Positions 18,188 through 25,279 of a stretch of 64,000 bases of DNA are shown here, piece by piece. Position 1 is the first letter of the stretch. Every line of letters begins with the position of its first letter. This stretch comes from DASSFG01 sp035547915. Its GTDB lineage: Bacteria > Planctomycetota > Planctomycetia > Pirellulales > JAICIG01. A model generated the notes under the pieces. That model saw only the letters and a list, made by a program, of their open reading frames with translations, did not search any database and had not been told where the DNA came from. Position numbers and translations under genes: made by a program. The stretch covers positions 1 through 64,000 of the forward strand of contig DASZTS010000095.1 in NCBI GenBank assembly GCA_035547915.1, in the 5' to 3' direction.

Positions 18188-19111
18188 ATGAAACCTCGCC
18201 CGCAAATTCCGGAAGACGTGAAATGGTACATTCGCGAGATTTTCGCGGAGTGTAACCGGCGTGTCAGCACGAAGCTGTCACACATCCCGAACCTTCACGA
18301 GACATCGCTCGACCATAGCTTCATCGAGCACTTCACCAACTATTGTCGGCCGATTCAAACGCCATCCGACTGGACCGTGCGTTTCGACTGCCACTTCATC
18401 GGCGGCGGTCGGCACTACATGCGGTGGGAAGTCGCCGACTTCGGGATACTCGTCGTCTTCCGATACAAGGGTGAGGTGTGGTTGAGCAAGGTCACGCTGC
18501 TGCAATCCAAGCGTCTCTTTGCCAAGGAGTTCGATGGCATCGAATCGAACCCGCTGGACGTGGATCTGGGATTCAATTTTCTGTTCATGAATGTTGAGCG
18601 TTGGAGGAAAATGGCCGAAAGTCGCGACTTCAGATTTGACGATGCGTCGCTGTACCGGTCGCTCGAAATCGGCGACACGCAATACGTCAACATCGAGAAG
18701 TACGAGCAGCGCCACAAACTCAACGTCCACTACCTGCTCTACAACCCGCTGTCGGTGCCACACGAAAAGAGTTTTCCAATCATGGAGCCCGAAGTAGACG
18801 GGGAGAACATCGTTGGTTGTCGGGTCGTGCCGTCGAAATCGTTGCGGGCGATGGTGGCTGAATTGAAAATAGAACGGCCGCCGAGTTTCGGGGAAATAAG
18901 TACGAAGCTCCGTGAACCATTCGATAAAGCAAATGCACAATGCGGATGGCGTCTGGAGGACTACATCGTTGACGAACTTCTCGCGTGCAAGGATGGTCTA
19001 ATCGATGAATCGGCGCAATACGATCATCTCATGCACATCTTCAGCCAGAAGTCGCAACCCATTCACGCCGCTCTCGTCATCACGTTCGACATGGCAACCG
19101 CACCGACATAG
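18188..19111 (+). CDS. hypothetical protein with a PD-(D/E)XK-like signature (307 aa)
   Basis: The centre of the protein reads VADFGILVVFRYKGEVW followed by VTLLQSKRLF. A D-x(n)-Q-x-K arrangement like this resembles the core of restriction-endonuclease-fold proteins, in which an acidic residue, a strand and a QxK half-motif follow each other. The N-terminus is charged and there is no signal peptide or membrane segment. It stands alone on the plus strand between minus-strand genes. A nuclease role, perhaps in defence, is inference only; the fold assignment needs a structure-based comparison. Confidence 0.6.
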   Translation: MKPRPQIPEDVKWYIREIFAECNRRVSTKLSHIPNLHETSLDHSFIEHFTNYCRPIQTPSDWTVRFDCHFIGGGRHYMRWEVADFGILVVFRYKGEVWLSKVTLLQSKRLFAKEFDGIESNPLDVDLGFNFLFMNVERWRKMAESRDFRFDDASLYRSLEIGDTQYVNIEKYEQRHKLNVHYLLYNPLSVPHEKSFPIMEPEVDGENIVGCRVVPSKSLRAMVAELKIERPPSFGEISTKLREPFDKANAQCGWRLEDYIVDELLACKDGLIDESAQYDHLMHIFSQKSQPIHAALVITFDMATAPT

Positions 19112-19209
19112 CGTCTTCGGTCCGACACGCCGACGCAGGTTCGCGCTAGGCGATCAGCCCCCGTCGGGGATTGTCATCGCGACTCGCCGGTTCGCCGCGT
19201 CGAATGGCG

Positions 19210-19374
19210 TCACTGGTCGACCGGTGCCGGCGTGACTTCTTCATCGCCGTAGTCGAAGGCGTTGCCGCACTCGTCGCAGTGGGCGATGTTCCACGGGTCG
19301 GTGCGATCGGCTCCGACCGCCTCATCGGGGATTTCAACTTGCGACTGGCAGCTTGGGCAGATGACGTAGAACAT
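19210..19374 (-). CDS. small zinc-ribbon protein (54 aa)
   Basis: This short gene encodes MFYVICPSCQSQVEIPDE and, later, HCDECGNAFDYGDEE. The two CxxC pairs (Cys6/Cys9 and Cys33/Cys36) form a classic zinc ribbon. The ATG at 19374 is preceded by AGAGGAG at good spacing, which fixes the start. The protein ends VTPAPVDQ. It may bind nucleic acid or a protein partner. It is preceded by a long, structure-rich, apparently untranslated leader (19401-19735), which is unusual for so small a gene. Confidence 0.75.
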   Translation of the reverse strand: MFYVICPSCQSQVEIPDEAVGADRTDPWNIAHCDECGNAFDYGDEEVTPAPVDQ

Positions 19375-19400
19375 GGCTGGTCTCCTCTTGTAATGAAATG

Positions 19401-19735
19401 GAAAGAGCCCCGCGCTCTTTTTCAGAGCAAGGGGGTCGAAAGACCTCGATCAAGGGGGAAGCCGGTCAAGGACGGCGGGCGGGGAGGGCACCGTTCTGCA
19501 CGCAGCGCAGCGGAGGAAGATCGGGAGGAGGCTGCGCCCGGCGCCGCAGGGCATCCTTGACCGGCTGGGGGACTCTCCCCCGAAGCCTCAGCCAACCGTC
19601 AGCGCCGTAGGCGACCGCTTTAGGCCGCAGGCCGTCGCACCAGGGGGCGGAAGGGGGCGCAGCCGTCGCAAAGCGACCGAAGCGAAGCGCAGCCCGAAAG
19701 CACGCGGTCGCCGCAGGGCGAGGTGCCGCCCGGCG
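19401..19735 (-). other. structure-rich non-coding leader, candidate RNA element
   Basis: No convincing coding frame fills this GC-rich stretch. It contains a perfect 13-bp inverted repeat, AGCCGGTCAAGGA (19460-19472) against TCCTTGACCGGCT (19554-19566), a GGGGGA-CTC-TCCCCC hairpin at 19567-19581, an AAAGAGC/GCTCTTT hairpin at 19402-19420, and many small motifs such as GGCCGCAGGCC and CGCCGTAGGCG. It lies between the stop of the gene at 19736 and the zinc-ribbon gene, both on the minus strand. It may be a structured mRNA leader or an independent RNA; no known family is recognised. Confidence 0.4.
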
Positions 19736-20818
19736 CTATGATGTTCCACCAACACGCGGGTCATTGATAACAACATGCCGTTGCTCAATTTCACCGTCGA
19801 TGCACCAAAGAGGACGTTGCAATGTGTCTTTCAGTTGTAGGAGCAAGGTCTCCTTGTCTTTATCCCGCTCAAACTTCTCAAACAAGTACGGATGCTCGCG
19901 GATGGTTGTGCCACTGACGCGTAACAAGAGTTGCTGGACTGTATGCACAGCGCGATGTGCAAAATGGCGGATAATCTCTGACTCGATCGGCGTTGGAACA
20001 AAACTGCTTGCGTGGCCCGACCCGAGCATGTTTCGCGTGACATTGATGCGAACGATGTCTGCTTCGATAATGTCATCCGCGATATGCAGTTCGCGGCACT
20101 TGTCGCGGATTGCGTCGTACCGGCTTCCAAAGAGCACTTCTATCGCCTGCGCACACTTCAGTATGCTAACGAGAGCGTGAGTGTACGGGTTGTGCTCGTA
20201 GTAAGCGCTGTCGAAATACAAAGCTTCGCGAAAATAAGTCGCTGCGAGAGTGAACCGGGCTGAGCCACATGCCATACCCACAAGAGCGATGCCTTTCTTG
20301 AGTTCGTCGATACGCGCGTCGGGATCAATTACGCGGACCGCGTATGGGGGAATCAGCGTTTCCGAACGAGCTTCTACTTCGTCACCCAAGCCCATTTCAA
20401 GCGCTTCGCAGAATATGGCGAGTCCAGTCGCCACGGATAATAAGGCGGGAAGGGTATGCTCGCAATTTGTCAGGAGCGGGTCGATGTCGTTATCTGACTC
20501 AATCGTCTGAGTGACCTGCATGCAACGACCAACAAAGATGACGTTCCAAGCATCGTTGTTGATCTGGAATGTGACGGACAATGGCGGAAACATGGTCTCG
20601 CCGCGAAGGGTCATTCGCCCGGTGTTCGCGTTGAACAGCGATGAAAAATTCTTGCCATCGACGGGGACGCATGAGCGTGCATCGTTTAGCTCGACGGGTT
20701 CGAAGTAGTCGCGAGGGAGAAGCTGGACCTGCACGGTTGCGGTTGTCGGATAATGAACATCGCTCCAGTTCCCTTTGGTGAGCTTCAGCAGCCGGTTTGG
20801 CGGCAGGTTAAAAGACAT
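19736..20818 (-). CDS. hypothetical protein with a HEPN-like C-terminus (360 aa)
   Basis: The protein begins MSFNLPPNRLLKLTKGNW, where a beta-rich N-terminal half (about 1-150) is followed by a helical C-terminal half. Around residues 245-275 it has ADIVRINVTRNMLGSGHASS, an RN-x(n)-H arrangement reminiscent of HEPN-fold RNases and of ApeA-type defence proteins with a beta-rich N-terminal domain. The spacing (R, N, then His six residues on) is looser than a textbook R-x4-6-H motif, so this is tentative. No ribosome-binding site is visible. It is an isolated minus-strand gene in island DNA. Confidence 0.55.
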   Translation of the reverse strand: MSFNLPPNRLLKLTKGNWSDVHYPTTATVQVQLLPRDYFEPVELNDARSCVPVDGKNFSSLFNANTGRMTLRGETMFPPLSVTFQINNDAWNVIFVGRCMQVTQTIESDNDIDPLLTNCEHTLPALLSVATGLAIFCEALEMGLGDEVEARSETLIPPYAVRVIDPDARIDELKKGIALVGMACGSARFTLAATYFREALYFDSAYYEHNPYTHALVSILKCAQAIEVLFGSRYDAIRDKCRELHIADDIIEADIVRINVTRNMLGSGHASSFVPTPIESEIIRHFAHRAVHTVQQLLLRVSGTTIREHPYLFEKFERDKDKETLLLQLKDTLQRPLWCIDGEIEQRHVVINDPRVGGTS

Positions 20819-21124
20819 AAAAGGGCATGGTCTGTGAAGGTTGCTGGAAAGCGGCTCGTTCGCAAGGCGACATGTCCAGCAGGAAAACCTGATGGATTGT
20901 CCTGTCGCCCGGCGTTGCTTGGAGACGGTGGATGGCTATATTAAAAAGACTCCGGTGGCCGAGGTAGAAGCTTGGCCACCGGAGCTGGCTGGTTGCGGCG
21001 GGCATCCTGACCCACACGGCTAATGGAACCGCTGGCCCGGATGATTACCTCCGCACCCAATTTGCCACTCCCGCACCTCCGTTGCCTCATGATGGGCGTG
21101 GTGCGGTCGCTTGGTGTTTTGTTA
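20819..21124. other. intergenic region containing only a terminator
   Basis: Apart from the minus-strand terminator at 20943-20984, I see no gene, repeat or promoter of note here. Short open frames have no supporting ribosome-binding sites. Confidence 0.3.
20943..20984 (-). terminator. rho-independent terminator of the HTH gene at 21125
   Basis: CTCCGGTGGCC (20950-20960) and GGCCACCGGAG (20974-20984) form a perfect 11-bp stem with a 13-base loop. Read on the minus strand, the stem is followed by TCTTTTTAA. That geometry ends the transcript of the upstream minus-strand regulator gene. Confidence 0.8.
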
Positions 21125-21637
21125 TTATTTGTCCGTTGGCATCGTCCCCTCGACGACCCGGATCGCGGCCCTTGATCGCGGGTTCTTCAACTTGAGTCGT
21201 GCGGCCTTACGCGACTTCGTCTCCTCCTTTTCCTCAAGGGCCAGGCGGGCGAACTTCGTGGCCTCGTCGATCAGCCCGGTAAACCGGTAGTTGCTCGTCT
21301 TTTGTCCGTGATGCCGCTCGTCAAACCGATGTTCGACCTCGATCAGTCCGGCCTCCTTTAACCGGGTAATGCGACGTTGGACAGTGCTTGGACTCTTTTT
21401 GATGCAGGCAGCGATTGTCTTGATGGCCGGGTGCGGCGGGTTATCGGCGCGCCACCAGTACCGGGCCAATTGCAGCAGGATGTTCATGTCCACGGGGTCC
21501 AGCCCCAACGCTTCCTGATGTTCCAAGATCGTCGACGGGAACATCGTCCAGCCAGCCTCGACCAATTCGACGCCCCACTTGATCTCGTTAGCCCGCAGCT
21601 TCTTTTGGTTTGACTCAATCTTTTGTGCTTGCGACAT
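21125..21637 (-). CDS. winged-helix / HTH DNA-binding protein (170 aa)
   Basis: Residues about 50-110 form a winged helix: MNILLQLARYWWRADNPPHP, then IKTIAACIKKSPSTVQRRITRLKEAGLI, which is a recognition helix followed by a wing (VEHRFDERHHGQKTSNYRF). The C-terminal 40 residues are strongly basic. It resembles plasmid- and island-encoded replication or copy-control regulators with a MarR/GntR-like fold. A promoter-like TTGATC/TATTGT pair lies about 50 bases upstream and a strong terminator follows, so it is probably a single-gene unit. The target is unknown. Confidence 0.8.
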   Translation of the reverse strand: MSQAQKIESNQKKLRANEIKWGVELVEAGWTMFPSTILEHQEALGLDPVDMNILLQLARYWWRADNPPHPAIKTIAACIKKSPSTVQRRITRLKEAGLIEVEHRFDERHHGQKTSNYRFTGLIDEATKFARLALEEKEETKSRKAARLKLKNPRSRAAIRVVEGTMPTDK

Positions 21638-21685
21638 GCTCGGATCCTCGTCTTACAACCGCCGCTGGTACACGTCCATGCTTTA

Positions 21686-21713
21686 ACAATAGCGATTGCC
21701 GATGCCTGATCAA
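21686..21713 (-). promoter_or_regulatory. candidate promoter of the HTH gene
   Basis: On the minus strand TTGATC (21713-21708) and TATTGT (21691-21686) are 16 bases apart, a good sigma-70-like spacing, about 50 bases upstream of the ATG at 21637. Confidence 0.4.
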
Positions 21714-21976
21714 CGCTTGGCCGTGCGGCATGGTGACGGGCAGGGAGAGGCACCATTGCAATGGGGCCGGTGGCGAGCGTGCGTTACGGGGGGCCAGCGT
21801 CGGCGACTGACGAAGCAGGACCATCTCCAAGGCAGGATTGTTCCTTAAGCAGACCTATCGGAACGGTAGGGATGAATATAGAAGGAAGAGGGCAATGCAC
21901 CGATGCTGGTGGGGTCGGTTATTTTTCTAAAAATCGTGGCGGGGGCCAATCTGGATTTAAGTGGAACGTGCTGGGG
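21714..21976. other. intergenic region, no gene seen
   Basis: The stretch between the HTH gene's promoter and the end of higA shows short frames only, none with a convincing start signal or protein-like composition. Confidence 0.3.
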
Positions 21977-22312
21977 TCAACATGGCTGTGCCCCGGTGGT
22001 CAATGCGGGCGATGGTGTCGACTCGGGTCGGCGGGCCGGTAACGCTTCACCCGAATGCCGTTCGGCCAATCGCCGGGCCTGGGCCAGGTCGAAGGCCAGT
22101 TGCATGCGAAGCCAGGTTTCAGGGCGGCTGCCGAATGCCTTGGAAAGCCTGATCGCCATCACGGGCGAAATGGCGGCGCGGCCGTTGATGACCTTCGACA
22201 GGGTAGGCCGCGACACGCCAAGCACCGAAGCGGCGCTGGTGACGCTAAGCCCCATCGCCTCGATGCAGTCGTGCCTGACGATACGGCCGGGGTGAACGGG
22301 TTGTTTCATCAT
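21977..22312 (-). CDS. higA: HigA-type antitoxin with HTH domain (111 aa)
   Basis: The ATG at 22312 (MMKQPVHPGRIVRHDCIEAM) is preceded by TGAGGAG. The opening HPG-x-I/L motif and the helix-turn-helix (VTSAASVLGVSRPTLSKVINGRAAIS, about 24-50) are diagnostic of the HigA/VapI family. These proteins neutralise the HigB RNase and repress their own operon. It lies 11 bases after the toxin frame in the usual higB-higA order. The C-terminal tail (about residues 80-111) is low-complexity and longer than typical. Since the toxin frame is broken, this may now be an orphan antitoxin. Confidence 0.88.
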   Translation of the reverse strand: MMKQPVHPGRIVRHDCIEAMGLSVTSAASVLGVSRPTLSKVINGRAAISPVMAIRLSKAFGSRPETWLRMQLAFDLAQARRLAERHSGEALPARRPESTPSPALTTGAQPC

Positions 22313-22323
22313 GTCTTGGCTCC

Positions 22324-22601
22324 TCAATGGTAGGCGATCAGGTCCACGTCATGGACATGGCCGCCTGCGAACCGGAAAACAATCCGGTGGTTGCGTGATA
22401 CCGTCGCGTCCAGAGACCTTTGAGGTTGCCCTTCAACGCGTGTAGGCCGAAGCCGGGCAAATCGACATCCGCCGGTTGCCGCGCCTGATCGAGCAAGGTC
22501 AGCAGCCGCTCGGCCTTGTCGGCGATATCGAACCGCACCCGGCTGCGGTCGCCCTTGGCGTAGAGCAGCTTAAGCCCCTTATGCCGGAAACTGACGATCA
22601 C
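22324..22601 (-). pseudogene. higB: HigB/RelE-type toxin gene with a frameshift
   Basis: From a GTG at 22601 the frame reads MIVSFRHKGLKLLYAKGDRS and continues normally to ALKGNLKGLW. It then shifts: the family's C-terminus (VSRNHRIVFRF, HVHDVDLIAYH) is present in the neighbouring frame and ends at 22324. One base is missing at the junction near 22423 (CTCTGG-ACGCG, where one more G restores the frame). The frame as written instead ends in a false tail at 22338. The toxin is therefore inactivated, or the read contains a one-base error in a G-run. The toxin would otherwise be a ribosome-dependent mRNA interferase. Confidence 0.85.
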
Positions 22602-22607
22602 GCGCCA

Positions 22608-22628
22608 CTGTAGCGCGTGACGCTACAG
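22608..22628. promoter_or_regulatory. palindromic operator upstream of higBA
   Basis: CTGTAGCG (22608-22615) and CGCTACAG (22621-22628) form a perfect 8-bp inverted repeat with a 5-base spacer, ending 6 bases before the higB GTG. Position and symmetry fit binding by a HigA dimer for autorepression, as is known for this family. Confidence 0.6.
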
Positions 22629-22994
22629 GTGACAACCATTTTCTTGCATGCAGGAAGGCTAGAGCGACCCGGTCGACCTGTCGTAAACCGCGATTTCTTT
22701 TCAATGATGCCCGCACGGTGTGGCTTCCAACTATTGCCCTGCCACGGACCGTGACCGGCATCATCGACTTCGACGGTAAACGGGTGCCCGATCAAGTTCC
22801 GTCTTCCGCCTCTGCCGACAGCGATGCGGAGGTCAGCATGCTCAAGCCGTCTTGGCGTGGGCCAAGATGCCTCGGCGATGCACCGAAAAGCGACTCTCAG
22901 CAGTGCGGTATAGAGCTCAATTGACGATTGGCAATCAATCATCCGGCAGACTGGGTTCGCTGGCGGCGCGGGCCGGAAGCAGCGCGGTGGCGTA
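22629..22994. other. intergenic region, no gene recognised
   Basis: I see no supported gene in this stretch between the higBA operator and the end of the 115-aa gene. The frames that cross it look like random translations of GC-rich DNA. Confidence 0.3.
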
Positions 22995-23342
22995 TCAGTT
23001 ACCGTCGAACCAGTCTTCGAGGTCTTCTGGGTCGTCCCAGGCGGAGGTTGCACGCCGGACGTATTGGTCCATCTGGTCGACGAATGCCGGGTCGTCGAGC
23101 CGCGTGAGCATGGTATAGAGCTTGCTCACGACTTCCTTCATGAAGTGGCGCATTTCGTCATTGCTGATCCGCGAGACTTTTGACCAGGGGATTTCACCCT
23201 GCGGCGTCACGACTTTCACGTCGGAGAAGTCGCCCGCAGGCGACGCCGGGGTCATGCCAGCGTGAATGTCTTCAATGCAGGTGTTGCGCACGCAGAAAAA
23301 CGCGAGGCACTTGGCGAGCTGCTTGTTGATGTCGTCTTTCAT
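22995..23342 (-). CDS. hypothetical protein (115 aa), acidic C-terminus
   Basis: I start at the ATG at 23342 (MKDDINKQLAKCLAFFCVRN), since the 18 codons upstream look non-coding. The protein is mostly helical and ends WDDPEDLEDWFDGN. Cys12, Cys17 and Cys21 are near each other. No domain is recognised. It follows the recombinase gene on the same strand after a 50-base gap, so it may be part of the same transcript. From memory, similar genes are frequent in planctomycete and proteobacterial islands. Confidence 0.65.
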   Translation of the reverse strand: MKDDINKQLAKCLAFFCVRNTCIEDIHAGMTPASPAGDFSDVKVVTPQGEIPWSKVSRISNDEMRHFMKEVVSKLYTMLTRLDDPAFVDQMDQYVRRATSAWDDPEDLEDWFDGN

Positions 23343-23392
23343 GGTGGTGAGTATAGCCGAAGGCAATGGACGGGCGCGAGTTGATTTCGGCG

Positions 23393-24385
23393 TCAAATCG
23401 AAATCTTCTCCACGGTGCCGCGCGTTACTTCCTGCTTGCGGCGGTCATAGAGCCGCGTCGTGCGGGGATCAGCGTGGCCCGCGAGATAGGCCGCGTCTTC
23501 GAGCGACACTCCTTGAATCAACAGGTCGGTCAATGTGGCTACGCGAAATGAGTGCGGGGAGAACTGATCGGGAAGACCGGCGGCCCGTAGGCGGCGCTTG
23601 ACCATGCGACAGACATCTATATTTCTCATCGGCCGGTCGGTGAGCAGGCCGGTGCGGCCAGCGGCCGAGCGAAAGAGCGGGCTGTTGGCCGGCTGCGATT
23701 TCCAGTCGAGGCTATCGAGATACTCGAGCAGGTAGCCGTGCAGCTTATGCTGGACAGGGATCAGGCGGGACTTTCCCCCTTTTTCAAGGAACCGCAGGGT
23801 GTATTGCTTGCCGTCCCATTGCAAATGTTTCATCCGCAGGCCGGCGACGGCACCGGCTCGGGCGGCCGTATATATAAGTGTGGCGACCACTGCCGCGTCA
23901 CGGCGCCCGACCGGCGTATCCGTGGGGATCCACGCCAGCAGTTGGCGGGCTTGGTCGCGGGTGATTTCCGGGGTCTTGCCCTCGATGACCTGATGCCGCT
24001 CGCCGCGAACGCTCGCCGCGGGATTGAGGACGACGACGTGGCGGTTGACCAGCACGTCGAAAAACGCCCTAATTGCCGACAGGTGCAGCTTGCGCGTCGG
24101 TGCGGCACCGGAGTGCTCGTCAAAATACGCGCCGATCAGGCCGGGCGTAATCTGCTCGATGGAGCCGCAGCGGCCTTCGATCCAGGCCATGAAGCGGCGA
24201 ACCGCATGCAGGTAGGCGGCGCGCGTGTAGCGGTTCCTGATGCGTCCGGCGAAGAATTCGTCAAAGGCGTAGGCGGCGGCCGGTCCGGCACGTCGGATCA
24301 TTTCAGGGAGATCGGCCGATACCGGAAACGTGCCTGTCGGCGGTGCCGGCAGAATCTCTTGCTTCGGTTTGATGGAGTCGTCCAT
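23393..24385 (-). CDS. tyrosine recombinase (XerC/D-like)
   Basis: This 330-aa protein has a SAM-like core-binding N-terminus (about 28-125) and a catalytic domain with the expected residues: Arg in TAARAGAVAGL (near 173), Lys in EKGGKSR, H-x-x-R in HSFRVATLTDLL, His in AGHADPRTTRLYDRR and the Tyr nucleophile in the same segment. It should perform site-specific recombination, for integration, resolution or cassette exchange. Its ATG lies 5 bases after the vapC stop, so it is probably co-expressed with that toxin-antitoxin pair. It is distinct from the att-adjacent integrase at 36742. Confidence 0.9.
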   Translation of the reverse strand: MDDSIKPKQEILPAPPTGTFPVSADLPEMIRRAGPAAAYAFDEFFAGRIRNRYTRAAYLHAVRRFMAWIEGRCGSIEQITPGLIGAYFDEHSGAAPTRKLHLSAIRAFFDVLVNRHVVVLNPAASVRGERHQVIEGKTPEITRDQARQLLAWIPTDTPVGRRDAAVVATLIYTAARAGAVAGLRMKHLQWDGKQYTLRFLEKGGKSRLIPVQHKLHGYLLEYLDSLDWKSQPANSPLFRSAAGRTGLLTDRPMRNIDVCRMVKRRLRAAGLPDQFSPHSFRVATLTDLLIQGVSLEDAAYLAGHADPRTTRLYDRRKQEVTRGTVEKISI

Positions 24386-24390
24386 CGACG

Positions 24391-24774
24391 CTACCGGATC
24401 AGCTCAACTTTGACCTGGCCCGGCACCTCGGCCCAGCGCTGATCGGCGGTGAGCACCGGAAAACCGGTCTTCAGCCCGAGGGCAAGGCAGGCTCGGTCGG
24501 CGAAAGAAAGGCCGAACTGCTTTGTGTGACGGCGGAACGACGCAGCAAGCGCCGCGGCTTCCGAGTCGAAAGCAGCAATGCGGAGGCTCAAGCGGCCGAT
24601 GATGCGTTCGGCGTCGGCCAGCTCGAAGCTGCGGTCGATCATCTTCGCTAGGGTTTCCGAGTAACCGACCGACGAGAGAATCGCGCCGTTGCCGCGGCTG
24701 GCCACGATTTCGCAGCCGGGTTCCCCGAACAGCAACGCCAGCAAGGCCGACGCGTCGAGGACGACCTTACTCAC
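24391..24774 (-). CDS. vapC: PIN-domain toxin of the VapC family (127 aa)
   Basis: A GTG at 24774 gives MSKVVLDASALLALLFGEPG, the canonical VapC N-terminus. The acidic metal-binding residues are in place: Asp in VLDAS, Glu in GYSETLAKM, Asp in SFADRACLAL and Asp in VLTADQRW. VapC toxins are RNases that cut specific RNAs and are held in check by a DNA-binding antitoxin. Its start overlaps the antitoxin stop by 8 bases, so translation is coupled. It is followed 5 bases later by a recombinase gene, an arrangement that could stabilise this part of the island. Confidence 0.9.
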   Translation of the reverse strand: MSKVVLDASALLALLFGEPGCEIVASRGNGAILSSVGYSETLAKMIDRSFELADAERIIGRLSLRIAAFDSEAAALAASFRRHTKQFGLSFADRACLALGLKTGFPVLTADQRWAEVPGQVKVELIR

Positions 24775-25030
24775 GATCCGCCTCAGCCTGGCGTTCGACG
24801 AGCAATTCGTCGACGACGCTGTCGCCTGGCTTGGCTCTCTGCCCAATTTCCTGCTGCAACTCGCGGACAACGACCTGGAAGGTGCTGACGGTCATCTGGC
24901 CGTCATGCACTTCGAGGAATACTTCGTCGCCGGGGCCGATGTTGAGCTGCTGGCGAACGTCCGCCGGGATGGTTATCCGGCCGGCTAGGTCGATCTTGCA
25001 ACGGGCTTTGATCTCCGTCTGGTGCTGCAT
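24767..25030 (-). CDS. vapB: AbrB/SpoVT-type antitoxin (VapB-like, 87 aa)
   Basis: Residues about 8-52 form a swapped-hairpin AbrB domain (KIDLAGRITIPADVRQQLNI, then GPGDEVFLEVHDGQ). This is the DNA-binding part that represses the operon. The C-terminal helix (VVVRELQQEIGQRAKPGDS) would bind and block the PIN toxin. The ATG at 25030 begins MQHQTEIKARC. It is the first gene of a vapB-vapC-recombinase operon. Confidence 0.88.
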   Translation of the reverse strand: MQHQTEIKARCKIDLAGRITIPADVRQQLNIGPGDEVFLEVHDGQMTVSTFQVVVRELQQEIGQRAKPGDSVVDELLVERQAEADRE

Positions 25031-25279
25031 GGCCGCCCTCCAAAGCTGCCTTGATTGGCATAAATCGAGGATGCCACAGATTCACGGCCAATGTCAACCG
25101 GCTTCTTTCTGGTGGGCGAGGGCCATCTGGGAGCCGCGGCCCCTGCCCCAGTCTTAATTATTTCATGATAAACAAAGGACGTTGTTTTCCTCTAATCATT
25201 GACGGGACCGACAGGACTTGGTTGCGCTTGCACTGCATTTGCGCTATGGTTAATCGAAGTTAACAATCATGTCCAACGT

